DNA from: Thermotalea metallivorans
GTDB lineage: Bacteria > Bacillota > Clostridia > Peptostreptococcales > Thermotaleaceae
Direction: 5' to 3'
Assembly: GCF_001562415.1 (NCBI RefSeq)
Contig: NZ_LOEE01000028.1
Location: forward strand, 1-64,000
DNA: 64,000 nt
The notes beneath the pieces are model-generated. The model was not told the DNA's origin and searched no databases. It was given only the letters and a program-made list of their open reading frames with translations. Positions within the stretch are counted from its first letter, which is position 1. The number at the start of each line of letters is the position of its first letter. The position numbers and the translations under genes are program-made. Positions 15,517 to 23,395 of the stretch are shown piece after piece.

Positions 15517-16947
15517 ATGTTTGGGAATATCCATGAGTTAAAAACATTTTGTGAGGACAGAAAGATTCAATTGATTGATTTTAAAGTAGTGGATTTGGCA
15601 GGCAGGTGGCATCATCTGACGATTCCTGTGGAGCGGTTCAGTGAAAAGACCCTGGAGAACGGCATTGGTTTTGACGGTTCAAGCTATGGCTTTCTAACGG
15701 TGGAAAAATCGGACATGGTATTTATTCCTGACATCACCAGCGCTTTTGTAGATCCTTTTGCAGAGATACCTGCTTTGACGATGATTGGAGACATCTATAC
15801 CTTGGGGGAACAAAGGGAACGGTTTGCGGGAGATCCGAGATATGTAGCAGAAAAGGCAGAAAAATATTTGTTGGAGCTGGGCATTGCTGATCGAAATCTG
15901 TTGGGACCGGAGTTTGAATTTTATATTCTGGATCATATCTCCTTTAAAAATACGCCCAATCATATGGAGGTATTCTTAGATTCCCATCAAGCAGAGTGGA
16001 ATGGGGAGAAAAAGGATGAAAAAAATTTGGGCTACAAGGTAATGCACCATAAGGGGTATCATGCGGACATACCCTATGATGCAAGCTTTCATCTTAGAAA
16101 TAAAATGGTCAGGGCCTTGGAGGACAACGGGATCCCTGTGAAATACCACCATTCTGAAAATGGAGGGCCGGGGCAGGTAGAGATTGAGGTAAGTTTTGGA
16201 CCTTTAAAGGAAATGGCAGATCGTACCATGAAGTTGAAATATATTGTAAAGAATATGGCGTTGGCCCACGGGAAAACCGTTACATTTATGCCAAAACCTT
16301 TCTTTGGTGAAGCAGGAAGTGGCATGCATGTCCATATACAATTGTTCAAGGATGGAAAGCCTATTTTCTTTGATGACAAGGGATATTCGGGCCTAAGTGA
16401 TACGGCTTTGTATGCCATCGGCGGTGTATTGAAGCATTCTCCTGCACTGATGGCCTTTACAAATCCAAGCACCAATTCCTACAAACGTCTTGTACCAGGC
16501 TATGAGGCACCCGTAAGCATCTGTTTTGCAACGGCAAACCGAAGCTCAGTAATCAGAATTCCGGGCTATGCTACCAGTCCGGAGGCCAAGCGGTTTGAAT
16601 TTAGACCTTCCGATGCCACATCCAATCCCTATTTGGCCTATGCAGCACTGATGATGGCAGTGATTGACGGTATTCAGAAGAGGATTGATCCTAGGGAGGA
16701 AGGTTTCGGACCATACGACGTCAATATGTATGCCCTTTCGGAGGAAGAAAAGAAAAAGATAAGGGAACTGCCCCATTCTTTGGAGGAAGCTGCCAATGCC
16801 TTAGAGGAGGATCATGAATTCCTGTTGGCAGGGGGTGTTTTCTCCGAGGGACTCATTGGGGATCAATTGCGAAAAATCAGGAAAGAAGCAGAGCAAGTGA
16901 GAATTGTGCCACACCCGCTGGAGTATAAAATGTACTATGATCTATAA
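15517..16947 (+). CDS. glnA: Glutamine synthetase, type I
   Basis: Makes glutamine from glutamate, ammonia and ATP. It has 476 residues. Conserved signatures are present: GIGFDGSS, the metal-binding GPEFEFY, GSGMHVHIQ, YKRLVPGYEAP, the NRSSVIRIPG ATP-site segment and the C-terminal RFEFRPSDATSNPYLAYAA. I see no adenylylation-type tyrosine segment, as expected for Firmicutes, where control is by feedback and by regulators. AAAAGGGGG precedes the ATG. It is paired with the Lrp-type regulator and followed by repeat copy 2, which occupies its terminator. Confidence 0.95.
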   Translation: MFGNIHELKTFCEDRKIQLIDFKVVDLAGRWHHLTIPVERFSEKTLENGIGFDGSSYGFLTVEKSDMVFIPDITSAFVDPFAEIPALTMIGDIYTLGEQRERFAGDPRYVAEKAEKYLLELGIADRNLLGPEFEFYILDHISFKNTPNHMEVFLDSHQAEWNGEKKDEKNLGYKVMHHKGYHADIPYDASFHLRNKMVRALEDNGIPVKYHHSENGGPGQVEIEVSFGPLKEMADRTMKLKYIVKNMALAHGKTVTFMPKPFFGEAGSGMHVHIQLFKDGKPIFFDDKGYSGLSDTALYAIGGVLKHSPALMAFTNPSTNSYKRLVPGYEAPVSICFATANRSSVIRIPGYATSPEAKRFEFRPSDATSNPYLAYAALMMAVIDGIQKRIDPREEGFGPYDVNMYALSEEEKKKIRELPHSLEEAANALEEDHEFLLAGGVFSEGLIGDQLRKIRKEAEQVRIVPHPLEYKMYYDL

Positions 16948-16952
16948 AAAAG

Positions 16953-17161
16953 CCATGGGAAAATATAATTCCCATGGCTCAGTCTGTAGAAAAAGTAACA
17001 GGCTAAGTAGGAACCCTTGAGATTTAGGCTTCGTCGCGAATCAGCAAGCCGCTTTTTTCCTTGTTTTTTTATTTAGAAAAGCGGCGCAGGTCTGAGCAGG
17101 GAGCCAAATCTCAAGGGTTTGTCTACAAGCTAAACCATGGGAAAATATAATTCCCATGGCT
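16953..17161. repeat. Terminator-embedded repeat element, copy 2, with perfect 27-base duplication
   Basis: The terminator hairpin with arms CCATGGGAA/TTCCCATGG occurs twice, at 16953-16979 and 17135-17161, identical over 27 bases. The 155 bases between them (16980-17134) are about 90% identical to copy 1 by eye: same CAGTCTGTAGAAAAAGTAAC left end, same CTACAAGCTAAA right end, same CCCTTGAGATTT (17014-17025) and AAATCTCAAGGG (17106-17117) arms. Both hairpins lie between glnA and the convergent cooS, and the right one runs into TTTTTT. The flanking hairpin is unrelated in sequence to that of copy 1, which supports target-site duplication. Confidence 0.88.
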
Positions 17162-17170
17162 TTTTTCCGA

Positions 17171-19303
17171 TTAATGCAGACCTAATTCTTTGCGTTTCTT
17201 TTCAATGTGGTCTACATAGATTTGTACGGTTTTTTCGGCATCCATTTCCACTACAACTTTGCCAAGACCCAAAGTTTCGGTTGTCTCTGTAAGGGTTTTA
17301 ACGACTACATCGCTGCCTGTAATGGATGGTACAGGGGCAACGTGTACGAGCCAACCTAAGGCCACGGCAGTACAAGCGTCGGCTACGGCTTTTTGTTCCA
17401 GGTACTCTGGCGCACCAATGACCAAAGGCAGCTTGTTGGTGTCTACATGGAGAGCGTCGGCCAACTCTTTTGCCGTATGGGTCATCTTGCCGATGTCTAC
17501 GCAGGCCCCATAGGTGAGGACTGGCGGGATACCCAATTGTTTGCATACAGCCTTCAAGCCTTCGCCGCATTCATCGGCAGCCTTTGGATGGGTAAGTCCT
17601 GTATACTCCATGACGCTGGAGGTGCATCCACCGGACAATACCAGAATGTTGTTTTCGATTAATCCCTTGGTAATCTTGAAGATGTTGCTGCCCCCTTGAC
17701 CGTATCGGGCAGTGGTGCATCCTACGATCGTTGCAATCCCTCGGATATTGCCCTTGGCAATTTGCTCAATTAAAGGCTGGAAGCTGCCTCCAAGGGCTTT
17801 CTTCACAGATTCGGTGCTGAATCCGACCATACAGTCTGATACATGGGGGGGAATATATGTCGGTCTATTTTCGGATTTACGTTGTTTGAAGGCTTCGATA
17901 GCCATATCCAATGCCTTGGCAGCCTGTTCCTTCATCTTTTCAGGTAAAAAGTCAAGGGTATCGGTGCCTTGGAGTTTAATAACGGGGTGAGTGCTTAAAA
18001 GTTTGGTGCCGAAGCGCTTGGCAAAAATGGGCATGGTGGGTACAGTGCAGTTATAGTCAAACATGAACAGATCCACCACACCGGTAGCCAGCAAATATTC
18101 TTGGGATAACCACTCGCCCTCCTGTCCGCCATAACCTTTTTGAAGATGGGTTCCTTCATAGTTTATAAGTTGCTGACCTTCGCAGACATGCCCCAGGATC
18201 TGGATGCCGTCGGCCCCTGCTGCTTTTGCTTTTTGCTGCCATTCATCTGTAGAAGCCATATCGATAGCTACATGGGCCAGCAATGGCATGTGGCCATTGG
18301 TCACAATATTGATCATGTTTTCCTTGAGCAGTCCCATATTTTGCTGTTTCATAGTGATTTCTTGGGTACCCATGAGGATTTCCTGGATGATGTTCAATAG
18401 GAATAATCCTTGGTACTCGTTGGCAATGCCGAGGCGTACACTGTTTAACAAGAATTCAACAGGATCCGAAGTAAAGTTGGTCATACAGCGAGTTTGAGCA
18501 TAGGCAACTTCGCTGTAGCCACCTCCGGGAAACAACCCAAGTTTTCTCCATAACTCCTTGCGCTGTGTAGGAGCAAAGGCTTCAACAGCCTTGGATTCCA
18601 CATGGAAAGGGGCATGGATATCGTTCATGACCCAGTCGGCAAAGGCTACAGCCAGCTTTTCAACGGGTTGATTTGCATCAAGACCTGCCATGTCTGCATA
18701 TTTTTTCAGCTTCTCGGGATCTCGGATTTTTAGGCCGCTTTCAGGATGTTGTCCTGCTGCCTTTAGTGTTCGTGCTGCCTGGTGGCAGTGGAAGATGTTA
18801 GCAGAAGTTCCAATGGTCACATGTCGGTACATGAAGTTCCTTGCCACCATGGTATGGGCATCGACGCCGCAAACTCCCCTAGGAGCTTTTTTACTGATAC
18901 GGCAGGGTCCATTGGCGCACAATTGACAGGATAAGCCCTCAATGCAGAATTTGCATTGGGTAGGCTGCTGCTGGCTGAAGCGGTCAAATACATTGGTCAT
19001 TCCGGCATGATGTACTACCTGGTACATTTCTCTCATGGCAGGGTCAATAATAACGTTTAGGGGGTAGCCTTCCTTGGTTTGGTCATCTTTTTTGATATGT
19101 TCTCGCTGCCATTGATGTACTTTTTCCATGGACGGAGATTTTTCAATGTTATCATAGTTTACAGATATTTTTTGGTGAATATCTTGATGGAGATTGGGGT
19201 CATTGTAATCCTCATTGGTTAAATCCGCTGCAAAGGTCTTATTGTCTCCACGCATCCTTTCGGCACTCTGTTCATAGGATTTTTGAATATCTTTGTCTGA
19301 CAT
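17171..19303 (-). CDS. cooS: Anaerobic carbon monoxide dehydrogenase catalytic subunit
   Basis: Ni-Fe enzyme interconverting CO and CO2. It has 710 residues, about 60-80 longer than many CooS because of a hydrophilic N-terminal extension of about 100 residues. The D- and B-cluster cysteines lie in CKFCIEGLSCQLCANGPC and GVCGVD. C-cluster ligands are seen in HVCEGQQL, DYNCTVPT, VGCTTARYGQGG, GGCTSSVMEYTG and GACVDIGKM. AAGGAGG precedes the ATG. No cooF, cooC or acetyl-CoA synthase gene is nearby, so its redox partner must be encoded elsewhere. It converges on glnA. Confidence 0.93.
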   Translation of the reverse strand: MSDKDIQKSYEQSAERMRGDNKTFAADLTNEDYNDPNLHQDIHQKISVNYDNIEKSPSMEKVHQWQREHIKKDDQTKEGYPLNVIIDPAMREMYQVVHHAGMTNVFDRFSQQQPTQCKFCIEGLSCQLCANGPCRISKKAPRGVCGVDAHTMVARNFMYRHVTIGTSANIFHCHQAARTLKAAGQHPESGLKIRDPEKLKKYADMAGLDANQPVEKLAVAFADWVMNDIHAPFHVESKAVEAFAPTQRKELWRKLGLFPGGGYSEVAYAQTRCMTNFTSDPVEFLLNSVRLGIANEYQGLFLLNIIQEILMGTQEITMKQQNMGLLKENMINIVTNGHMPLLAHVAIDMASTDEWQQKAKAAGADGIQILGHVCEGQQLINYEGTHLQKGYGGQEGEWLSQEYLLATGVVDLFMFDYNCTVPTMPIFAKRFGTKLLSTHPVIKLQGTDTLDFLPEKMKEQAAKALDMAIEAFKQRKSENRPTYIPPHVSDCMVGFSTESVKKALGGSFQPLIEQIAKGNIRGIATIVGCTTARYGQGGSNIFKITKGLIENNILVLSGGCTSSVMEYTGLTHPKAADECGEGLKAVCKQLGIPPVLTYGACVDIGKMTHTAKELADALHVDTNKLPLVIGAPEYLEQKAVADACTAVALGWLVHVAPVPSITGSDVVVKTLTETTETLGLGKVVVEMDAEKTVQIYVDHIEKKRKELGLH

Positions 19304-19402
19304 GAATAAACCTCCTTATAGGTATTTCTTTATTATTTTTGGAAAAGGACAAAGAATATATGCATATGTATCAAGTAAATTTTAAGAAATCAAAAAATAA
19401 AG

Positions 19403-19428
19403 GTTCCCGGAAAGAAAATTCCGGGAAC
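19403..19428 (-). terminator. Terminator of the 19449-20258 gene
   Basis: GTTCCCGGAA / TTCCGGGAAC stem with a six-base loop; on the minus strand it is followed by CTTTATTTTTT. Confidence 0.75.
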
Positions 19429-19448
19429 TGGAAGATAGACCTCAACCT

Positions 19449-20258
19449 TTAGCAATCATGATCAATTGGCGCGATTGCCACAGGAGGAATAGCTACCTGG
19501 CGGTTTTGCAAGATCTTCAGTGTAAGGAAGATTACCATTTTTTCTTCAATGCTTCTAAAGAATTTTTCTTCGAAAGGCGCTTTGATGAATTTTGGATGGA
19601 TAGGATTTAAGAATTCATCAAATTCAACAATCCTGCTACTGATTAATTCGCAGAAAGGAAGTTCATTGAAATATTCGGTGCTGATTTGATTAAATTCGGA
19701 CAAGTCACCAGATAGCAGTTCGTCTTTTTCAGCGAACCCCGGTCCGGATAGATCCTGTCTCTTGAAATATTCAAATTCTGTCTTTGTTCTCGGTACAGGA
19801 GGTATTGGGGCTATACCGTTGAAGTTGACAGGTGTTGTACAGCTGAAAGGGACATCGACCGTACAATGTTTAATATCTCCGCAGAAGCCTTGGCTGTTGG
19901 AGCATTCCCGTGTGGTATAATCAATGTTTTTGCGGACAAAGCCCTTGATAAAGAGCATGTTGGTATCCTGCAGAAGCAAGCATTGTGTAATTTTCACATG
20001 CTTTTTGATGTTTTTGATTTCCCATGCAGGTTCAGGCAAATCGATGATGGAGTCCACGTTGATTTGAACGGTGAGTTCCGCAAGGACAACGGGTATTTTG
20101 ACAATGGCACCGCTTCTTAGGGAAGTGATGGGAACAGGCTGATTGACACAGTCGGAGGTTGTTCCTCCGGTGACTTTTACGCAAGTGGCAGAGGCCTTAT
20201 GGGCTGCAAGGGGACTCATTTGAAGATTTTGTGCGTCGTTATATTTTTTCCATGACAT
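19449..20258 (-). CDS. Probable spore-surface protein (CsxC/SPOCS-like), paralogue A
   Basis: A 269-residue protein about 65-70% identical by eye to the product of 20441-21262. It carries repeated beta-type segments (IPVVLAELTVQINVDSIIDLPEPA, QCLLLQDTNMLFIKGFVRKNIDYTT) that resemble the SPOCS/DUF3794 core found in clostridial coat and exosporium proteins, and conserved cysteines in CSNSQGFCGDIKHCTVDVPFSC. It has no signal peptide, as expected for proteins made in the mother cell. GGGAGGAAAGAAATT precedes the ATG. The function as a spore coat or exosporium structural protein is inferred. Confidence 0.65.
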   Translation of the reverse strand: MSWKKYNDAQNLQMSPLAAHKASATCVKVTGGTTSDCVNQPVPITSLRSGAIVKIPVVLAELTVQINVDSIIDLPEPAWEIKNIKKHVKITQCLLLQDTNMLFIKGFVRKNIDYTTRECSNSQGFCGDIKHCTVDVPFSCTTPVNFNGIAPIPPVPRTKTEFEYFKRQDLSGPGFAEKDELLSGDLSEFNQISTEYFNELPFCELISSRIVEFDEFLNPIHPKFIKAPFEEKFFRSIEEKMVIFLTLKILQNRQVAIPPVAIAPIDHDC

Positions 20259-20322
20259 AATTTCTTTCCTCCCTAAACTCTTTGATTTTTTTGATGAAGG
20301 AGAGAAGATCTCGTCCCTTTCA

Positions 20323-20339
20323 CCTAGTACATGCTATTC
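20323..20339 (-). promoter_or_regulatory. Promoter motif shared by the two spore-surface paralogues
   Basis: On the minus strand GAATAGCATGTACTAGG lies about 65 bases before the start of the 19449-20258 gene. The same motif with one change (GAATAACATGTACTAGG) lies before the 20441-21262 gene. CATGTACTA resembles the CATAnnnTA -10 of sigma-K promoters, although the nearest ACC is 21 bases upstream, longer than usual. Confidence 0.45.
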
Positions 20340-20396
20340 ATCTTGTCCATTTTTGGTTCCATGGGGAATCAAAAAATTTTTATTTTTTCATAGCAA

Positions 20397-20426
20397 AGAC
20401 GCTTGAATGGAGGCATCCAAGCGTCT
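20397..20426 (-). terminator. Terminator of the 20441-21262 gene
   Basis: AGACGCTTG / CAAGCGTCT stem with a 12-base loop just downstream of the minus-strand stop codon. Confidence 0.7.
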
Positions 20427-20440
20427 GGAAAGTCGGGTGT

Positions 20441-21262
20441 CTAACATTGTTCACCATCTACAGGACCTATGGCTACAGCAGGGATAGCAACCTGACGATT
20501 TTGCAGTATTTTCAGCGTAAGGAAAATGACCATTTTTTCTTCAATACTCCTGAATTGTTTTTCTTCAAAGGGTGCAGAAATGCTTGATAAACGAATAGGG
20601 TTCAAATATTCGTCAAATTCAATAATTTTGCTACTGACCAATTCGCAGTAAGGAAGTTCATTGAAGTATTCGGTGCTGATTTGGTTAAATTCAGACAAGT
20701 CGCCGGACAGCAGTTCGTCTTTTTCAGCGAATCCGGGGCCGGAGATATTCTGTTTTCGAAAGTATTCAAATTCTGTGGCTGTTCTTGAAACAGAGGGCAA
20801 AGGGTCGATACCGTTGAAGGTGACGGGTGTCGTACAGTTAAAAGGAATATCTACTGTGCAATGGCGCAGATCTCCGCAGATTCCTTTGATATTGGAGCAG
20901 CTGCGGGTGGTATAATCAATGTTTTTGCGGACAAAACCCTTGATGAAGAGCATGTTGGTATCCTGCAGAAGCAAACATTGGACAACCTTCACATGTTTTT
21001 TCATATCCTTAATTTCTATGGCAGGCTCAGGCAAGTCAATGATTGCATCTAAATTGAGCTGTAGGGTAAGTTCAGCCAGAACAACGGGAATTTTTGCAAT
21101 AGCGCCGGTCCTTAAAGAGGTAATGGTAACGGGTTTATTGACACAATCGGCCGTTGTTCCCCCTGTAACACGGACACAAGCAGTTTTTATTTGAGATTCC
21201 TGCTGCTTCTGACCCTGGTGATACTTGGAAAATTGAGATGGATCGTATTTCGCCCAAGGCAT
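20441..21262 (-). CDS. Probable spore-surface protein (CsxC/SPOCS-like), paralogue B
   Basis: A 273-residue paralogue of the 19449-20258 product, aligned nearly end to end: the same TTADCVNKPVTITSLRTGA segment, LLLQDTNMLFIKGFVRKN core, cysteine cluster CSNIKGICGDLRHC and C-terminal KMVIFLTLKILQNRQVAIP. Divergence is concentrated in the first 25 residues. Each copy has its own promoter motif and terminator, so this is a tandem duplication with separate transcription. A structural role in the spore coat or exosporium is inferred from similarity and the shared sigma-K-like motif. Confidence 0.65.
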   Translation of the reverse strand: MPWAKYDPSQFSKYHQGQKQQESQIKTACVRVTGGTTADCVNKPVTITSLRTGAIAKIPVVLAELTLQLNLDAIIDLPEPAIEIKDMKKHVKVVQCLLLQDTNMLFIKGFVRKNIDYTTRSCSNIKGICGDLRHCTVDIPFNCTTPVTFNGIDPLPSVSRTATEFEYFRKQNISGPGFAEKDELLSGDLSEFNQISTEYFNELPYCELVSSKIIEFDEYLNPIRLSSISAPFEEKQFRSIEEKMVIFLTLKILQNRQVAIPAVAIGPVDGEQC

Positions 21263-21337
21263 AATTCATCGTCCCCCTTCGCATGATTTATATTTGAGTG
21301 TTCTACAGGTATGTATTTTGCGGCTGCACAGGTTTAT

Positions 21338-21354
21338 CCTAGTACATGTTATTC
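21338..21354 (-). promoter_or_regulatory. Promoter motif of spore-surface paralogue B
   Basis: Minus-strand GAATAACATGTACTAGG, matching the motif before paralogue A in 16 of 17 positions. ACC lies 21 bases upstream in both copies. Confidence 0.45.
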
Positions 21355-21461
21355 CGGCGTTCCTAGAAAGGTGACAAAGAAAAAATTTTGGTTTTAGAAA
21401 TCAATAAAGTGGATATGTATGTATCAAAGAGAATGATTGACCAGGGAAGGGAGAGATAGAC

Positions 21462-22280
21462 ATGAAATTTTCTAAGCTGGCAGAGGAAATGAGAACAGTG
21501 AGAGATTATAAGAAAGAACCTGTAGAACATCGTGTCATTGAAGAAGTCTTAGAGGCCGGGAAGACGGCCATAGGGGTTGCTGGGGGAAGAAATGTATCGA
21601 TTTTATGGATAGACAATGGGCAGGAAGTTTTTCATCAATTATCGGGCAAAGCCGGATATTATGGAAAAATGATAGAGGCACCCCACTATTTGGTGATTGC
21701 TTCTAAGGAGTTTCCGGCATTTATGGAAAACAGCGGTTATATTATGGAGCTTATGCGCTTAAAGGCCAGAGAGTTAGGGTTGGGAACATGCTGGCTTAGT
21801 ATTGAAAATGAAGAGGCCTTAAGAGAAGTATTAGGTGTGGAAGGAGAAGAAAAAATCACTGCCTTTGTGGCCATTGGCCATGAATATAAGGGAATATTCA
21901 AAAAAGATATTTCAAAACAAAGCAGCAGATTAGGGATTGAGGAAATCGTATACTTGGGACGATGGGGGCAGCCGTGCACGTTGGAGGCATTGGAGGAAAG
22001 GGGCTTGGCTCGCGTATTGTATCACGTGCGATTGGCCCCTTCTTGGGGGAACAAACAACCTTGGCGGTTCATCATGGATAGAGACAAAATATTGTTGACG
22101 GTTCAGAGGGAAGAAAGGGATGCCATGAGGCTGGATGCGGGAATTGTGATGCTGTATTTTGAAAAATCAGCCTGGGAAGAAGGGATTCCGGGTCGTTGGC
22201 AACTGGATGTTGGCGAAGGGATTGAGGGGAAATATGGAATTCCCGGAGAACAAAAACTGGTGGGATATTATAGTCTATAA
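21462..22280 (+). CDS. Nitroreductase-family flavoprotein
   Basis: A 272-residue protein of the nitroreductase (FMN-dependent) superfamily in the two-lobed arrangement of TM1586-like proteins: N-terminal segment MRTVRDYKKEPVEHRVIEEVLEAG, central MELMRLKARELGLGTCWL and AFVAIGHEYKG, then a second half with APSWGNKQPWRFIM. It likely binds FMN and reduces nitro compounds or quinones with NAD(P)H; the substrate is unknown. GGGAAGGGAGAG precedes the ATG. It is monocistronic, with a bidirectional terminator shared with the next gene. Confidence 0.75.
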   Translation: MKFSKLAEEMRTVRDYKKEPVEHRVIEEVLEAGKTAIGVAGGRNVSILWIDNGQEVFHQLSGKAGYYGKMIEAPHYLVIASKEFPAFMENSGYIMELMRLKARELGLGTCWLSIENEEALREVLGVEGEEKITAFVAIGHEYKGIFKKDISKQSSRLGIEEIVYLGRWGQPCTLEALEERGLARVLYHVRLAPSWGNKQPWRFIMDRDKILLTVQREERDAMRLDAGIVMLYFEKSAWEEGIPGRWQLDVGEGIEGKYGIPGEQKLVGYYSL

Positions 22281-22292
22281 TTTTCTTTCCAA

Positions 22293-22325
22293 TAAAAATA
22301 CTGCCGGAACAGGCAGTATTTTTAT
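22293..22325. terminator. Bidirectional terminator
   Basis: AAAATACTGCC / GGCAGTATTTTT with a six-base loop between convergent genes ending at 22280 and 22334. Confidence 0.85.
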
Positions 22326-22333
22326 TGGGCAGA

Positions 22334-22522
22334 TCAGATGCCGAAGAAGCCGCCGCCGAAGAGGATGATCAGCAGCAGGAAGAAGAATAGCAGAGACGTA
22401 TCATCACCGTATGTGCCGCCAAAGAAGTTTCCGCCAAAAAGGATGACAAGCAATAGGAAAAAGAATAATAGTGATGAATCGTCCCCCAATCCACCAAAAA
22501 ATCCTTTTTTTGCTTCACTCAT
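22334..22522 (-). CDS. Small hydrophobic protein with an internal duplication
   Basis: A 62-residue protein made of two nearly identical halves, each with the pattern GDDxSLLFFFLLLxILFGGxFFG (residues about 13-36 and 39-62). Each half is one short hydrophobic helix preceded by Gly and two Asp. This resembles small sporulation-associated membrane peptides of the YjcZ type in composition, but the family is not certain. Start ATG at 22522 follows TGGAGGGTACATGT; a longer frame to 22564 lacks a ribosome site. It could assemble in the forespore or mother-cell membrane. Confidence 0.65.
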   Translation of the reverse strand: MSEAKKGFFGGLGDDSSLLFFFLLLVILFGGNFFGGTYGDDTSLLFFFLLLIILFGGGFFGI

Positions 22523-22682
22523 ACATGTACCCTCCATTTTCTTTATTGATATTGGCTGAATCAATAGCTTATTATCATATTACGAAAAACAAAAAAAAGT
22601 GTGACAAATTTTATGGAAATATTTTATGGTGCAAAAAGAAAAAAATAAACAAGGAGAATACAAATTCTAGGGATATGAAAAA

Positions 22683-22709
22683 AGGCTTCCCATTTTCTGG
22701 AGAAGCCTG
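22683..22709 (-). terminator. Hairpin after the Met-rich gene
   Basis: AGGCTTC / GAAGCCT hairpin downstream of the minus-strand stop at 22717; minus-strand sequence after it is TTTTTTCAT. Confidence 0.65.
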
Positions 22710-22716
22710 CTGGACG

Positions 22717-23187
22717 TCATCTGTCGCAGCAATCCTTATGCATGCATCTCATGGCTTTATACCTGTGAGCTTCTGCCTTGTGCATATAGGCCTGGTACAT
22801 ATGCATATGGGCATGATAGCATAGGTCTTTTGTATCTGTGGGCATTCCCTCGGCCATCGCCATGGGCATGGGATAATCCATGGCGGGCATCATATAATCG
22901 TGTTCCATGGGATGCATCATATGAGGGCAATCCATAGGCTGTGCCATTGGATACATCATGGGATAATCCATGGCGGGCATCATACCCATAGGCATTGAAC
23001 CTGCCATAGGACAGGGCATCATATGATCCATAGCAGGCATCATACCCATCATCGGACATGGCATGGGCTGCGTCATAGGATAATCCATGGCGGGCATCAT
23101 ACCCATAGGCATTCCCGGGTGCATGGGATATTCTGCCTCCATTTTGACATCTTTCATAGGATCTTTATATTCTTTACTCTTATCCAC
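22717..23187 (-). CDS. Met/Pro-rich repetitive protein, probable spore coat or metal-binding protein
   Basis: A 156-residue protein of very low complexity in which about a quarter of residues are Met. It consists of imperfect repeats of MGMMPAMDYPM type from about residue 20 to 110, followed by a His/Tyr/Met tail (CYHAHMHMYQAYMHKAEAHRYK) and a C-terminal MHKDCC. There is no signal peptide. Such Met/His/Cys-rich composition suits Cu(I) binding, and Pro/Met/Tyr-rich repeats are also known in spore coats; both are inference. The start is GTG at 23187 with GAAGGGGG upstream. The DNA repeats follow the protein repeats. Confidence 0.65.
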   Translation of the reverse strand: MDKSKEYKDPMKDVKMEAEYPMHPGMPMGMMPAMDYPMTQPMPCPMMGMMPAMDHMMPCPMAGSMPMGMMPAMDYPMMYPMAQPMDCPHMMHPMEHDYMMPAMDYPMPMAMAEGMPTDTKDLCYHAHMHMYQAYMHKAEAHRYKAMRCMHKDCCDR

Positions 23188-23395
23188 TTTCGTTCCCCCT
23201 TCAATATATTTTATTAAGAAATTTTTCCCTCAGTATAAGGTATGCATGAATTTTTCAAACTGGCACTGAAAAATATCAAAGAGGGAATAAAAATTATGGA
23301 TTTTCAGAAAAATTACAGAAGAACATTTCTGTGGTACCGAAGAAAAAAGAAAGTTGCGTAAACTATATTGAAAATGAAAAAAGGAGGAAGGCAAA

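Noticed and set aside
22757-23059. Repetitive ORF on the minus strand in another frame of the Met-rich gene
   Set aside because: Gly/Ser/Tyr repeats are a shadow of the repetitive DNA; only the Met-rich frame has a ribosome site and a sensible C-terminus.
23010-23120. Possible CRISPR or tandem repeat array
   Set aside because: The repeats are in-frame codon repeats of the Met-rich protein, with no spacers.
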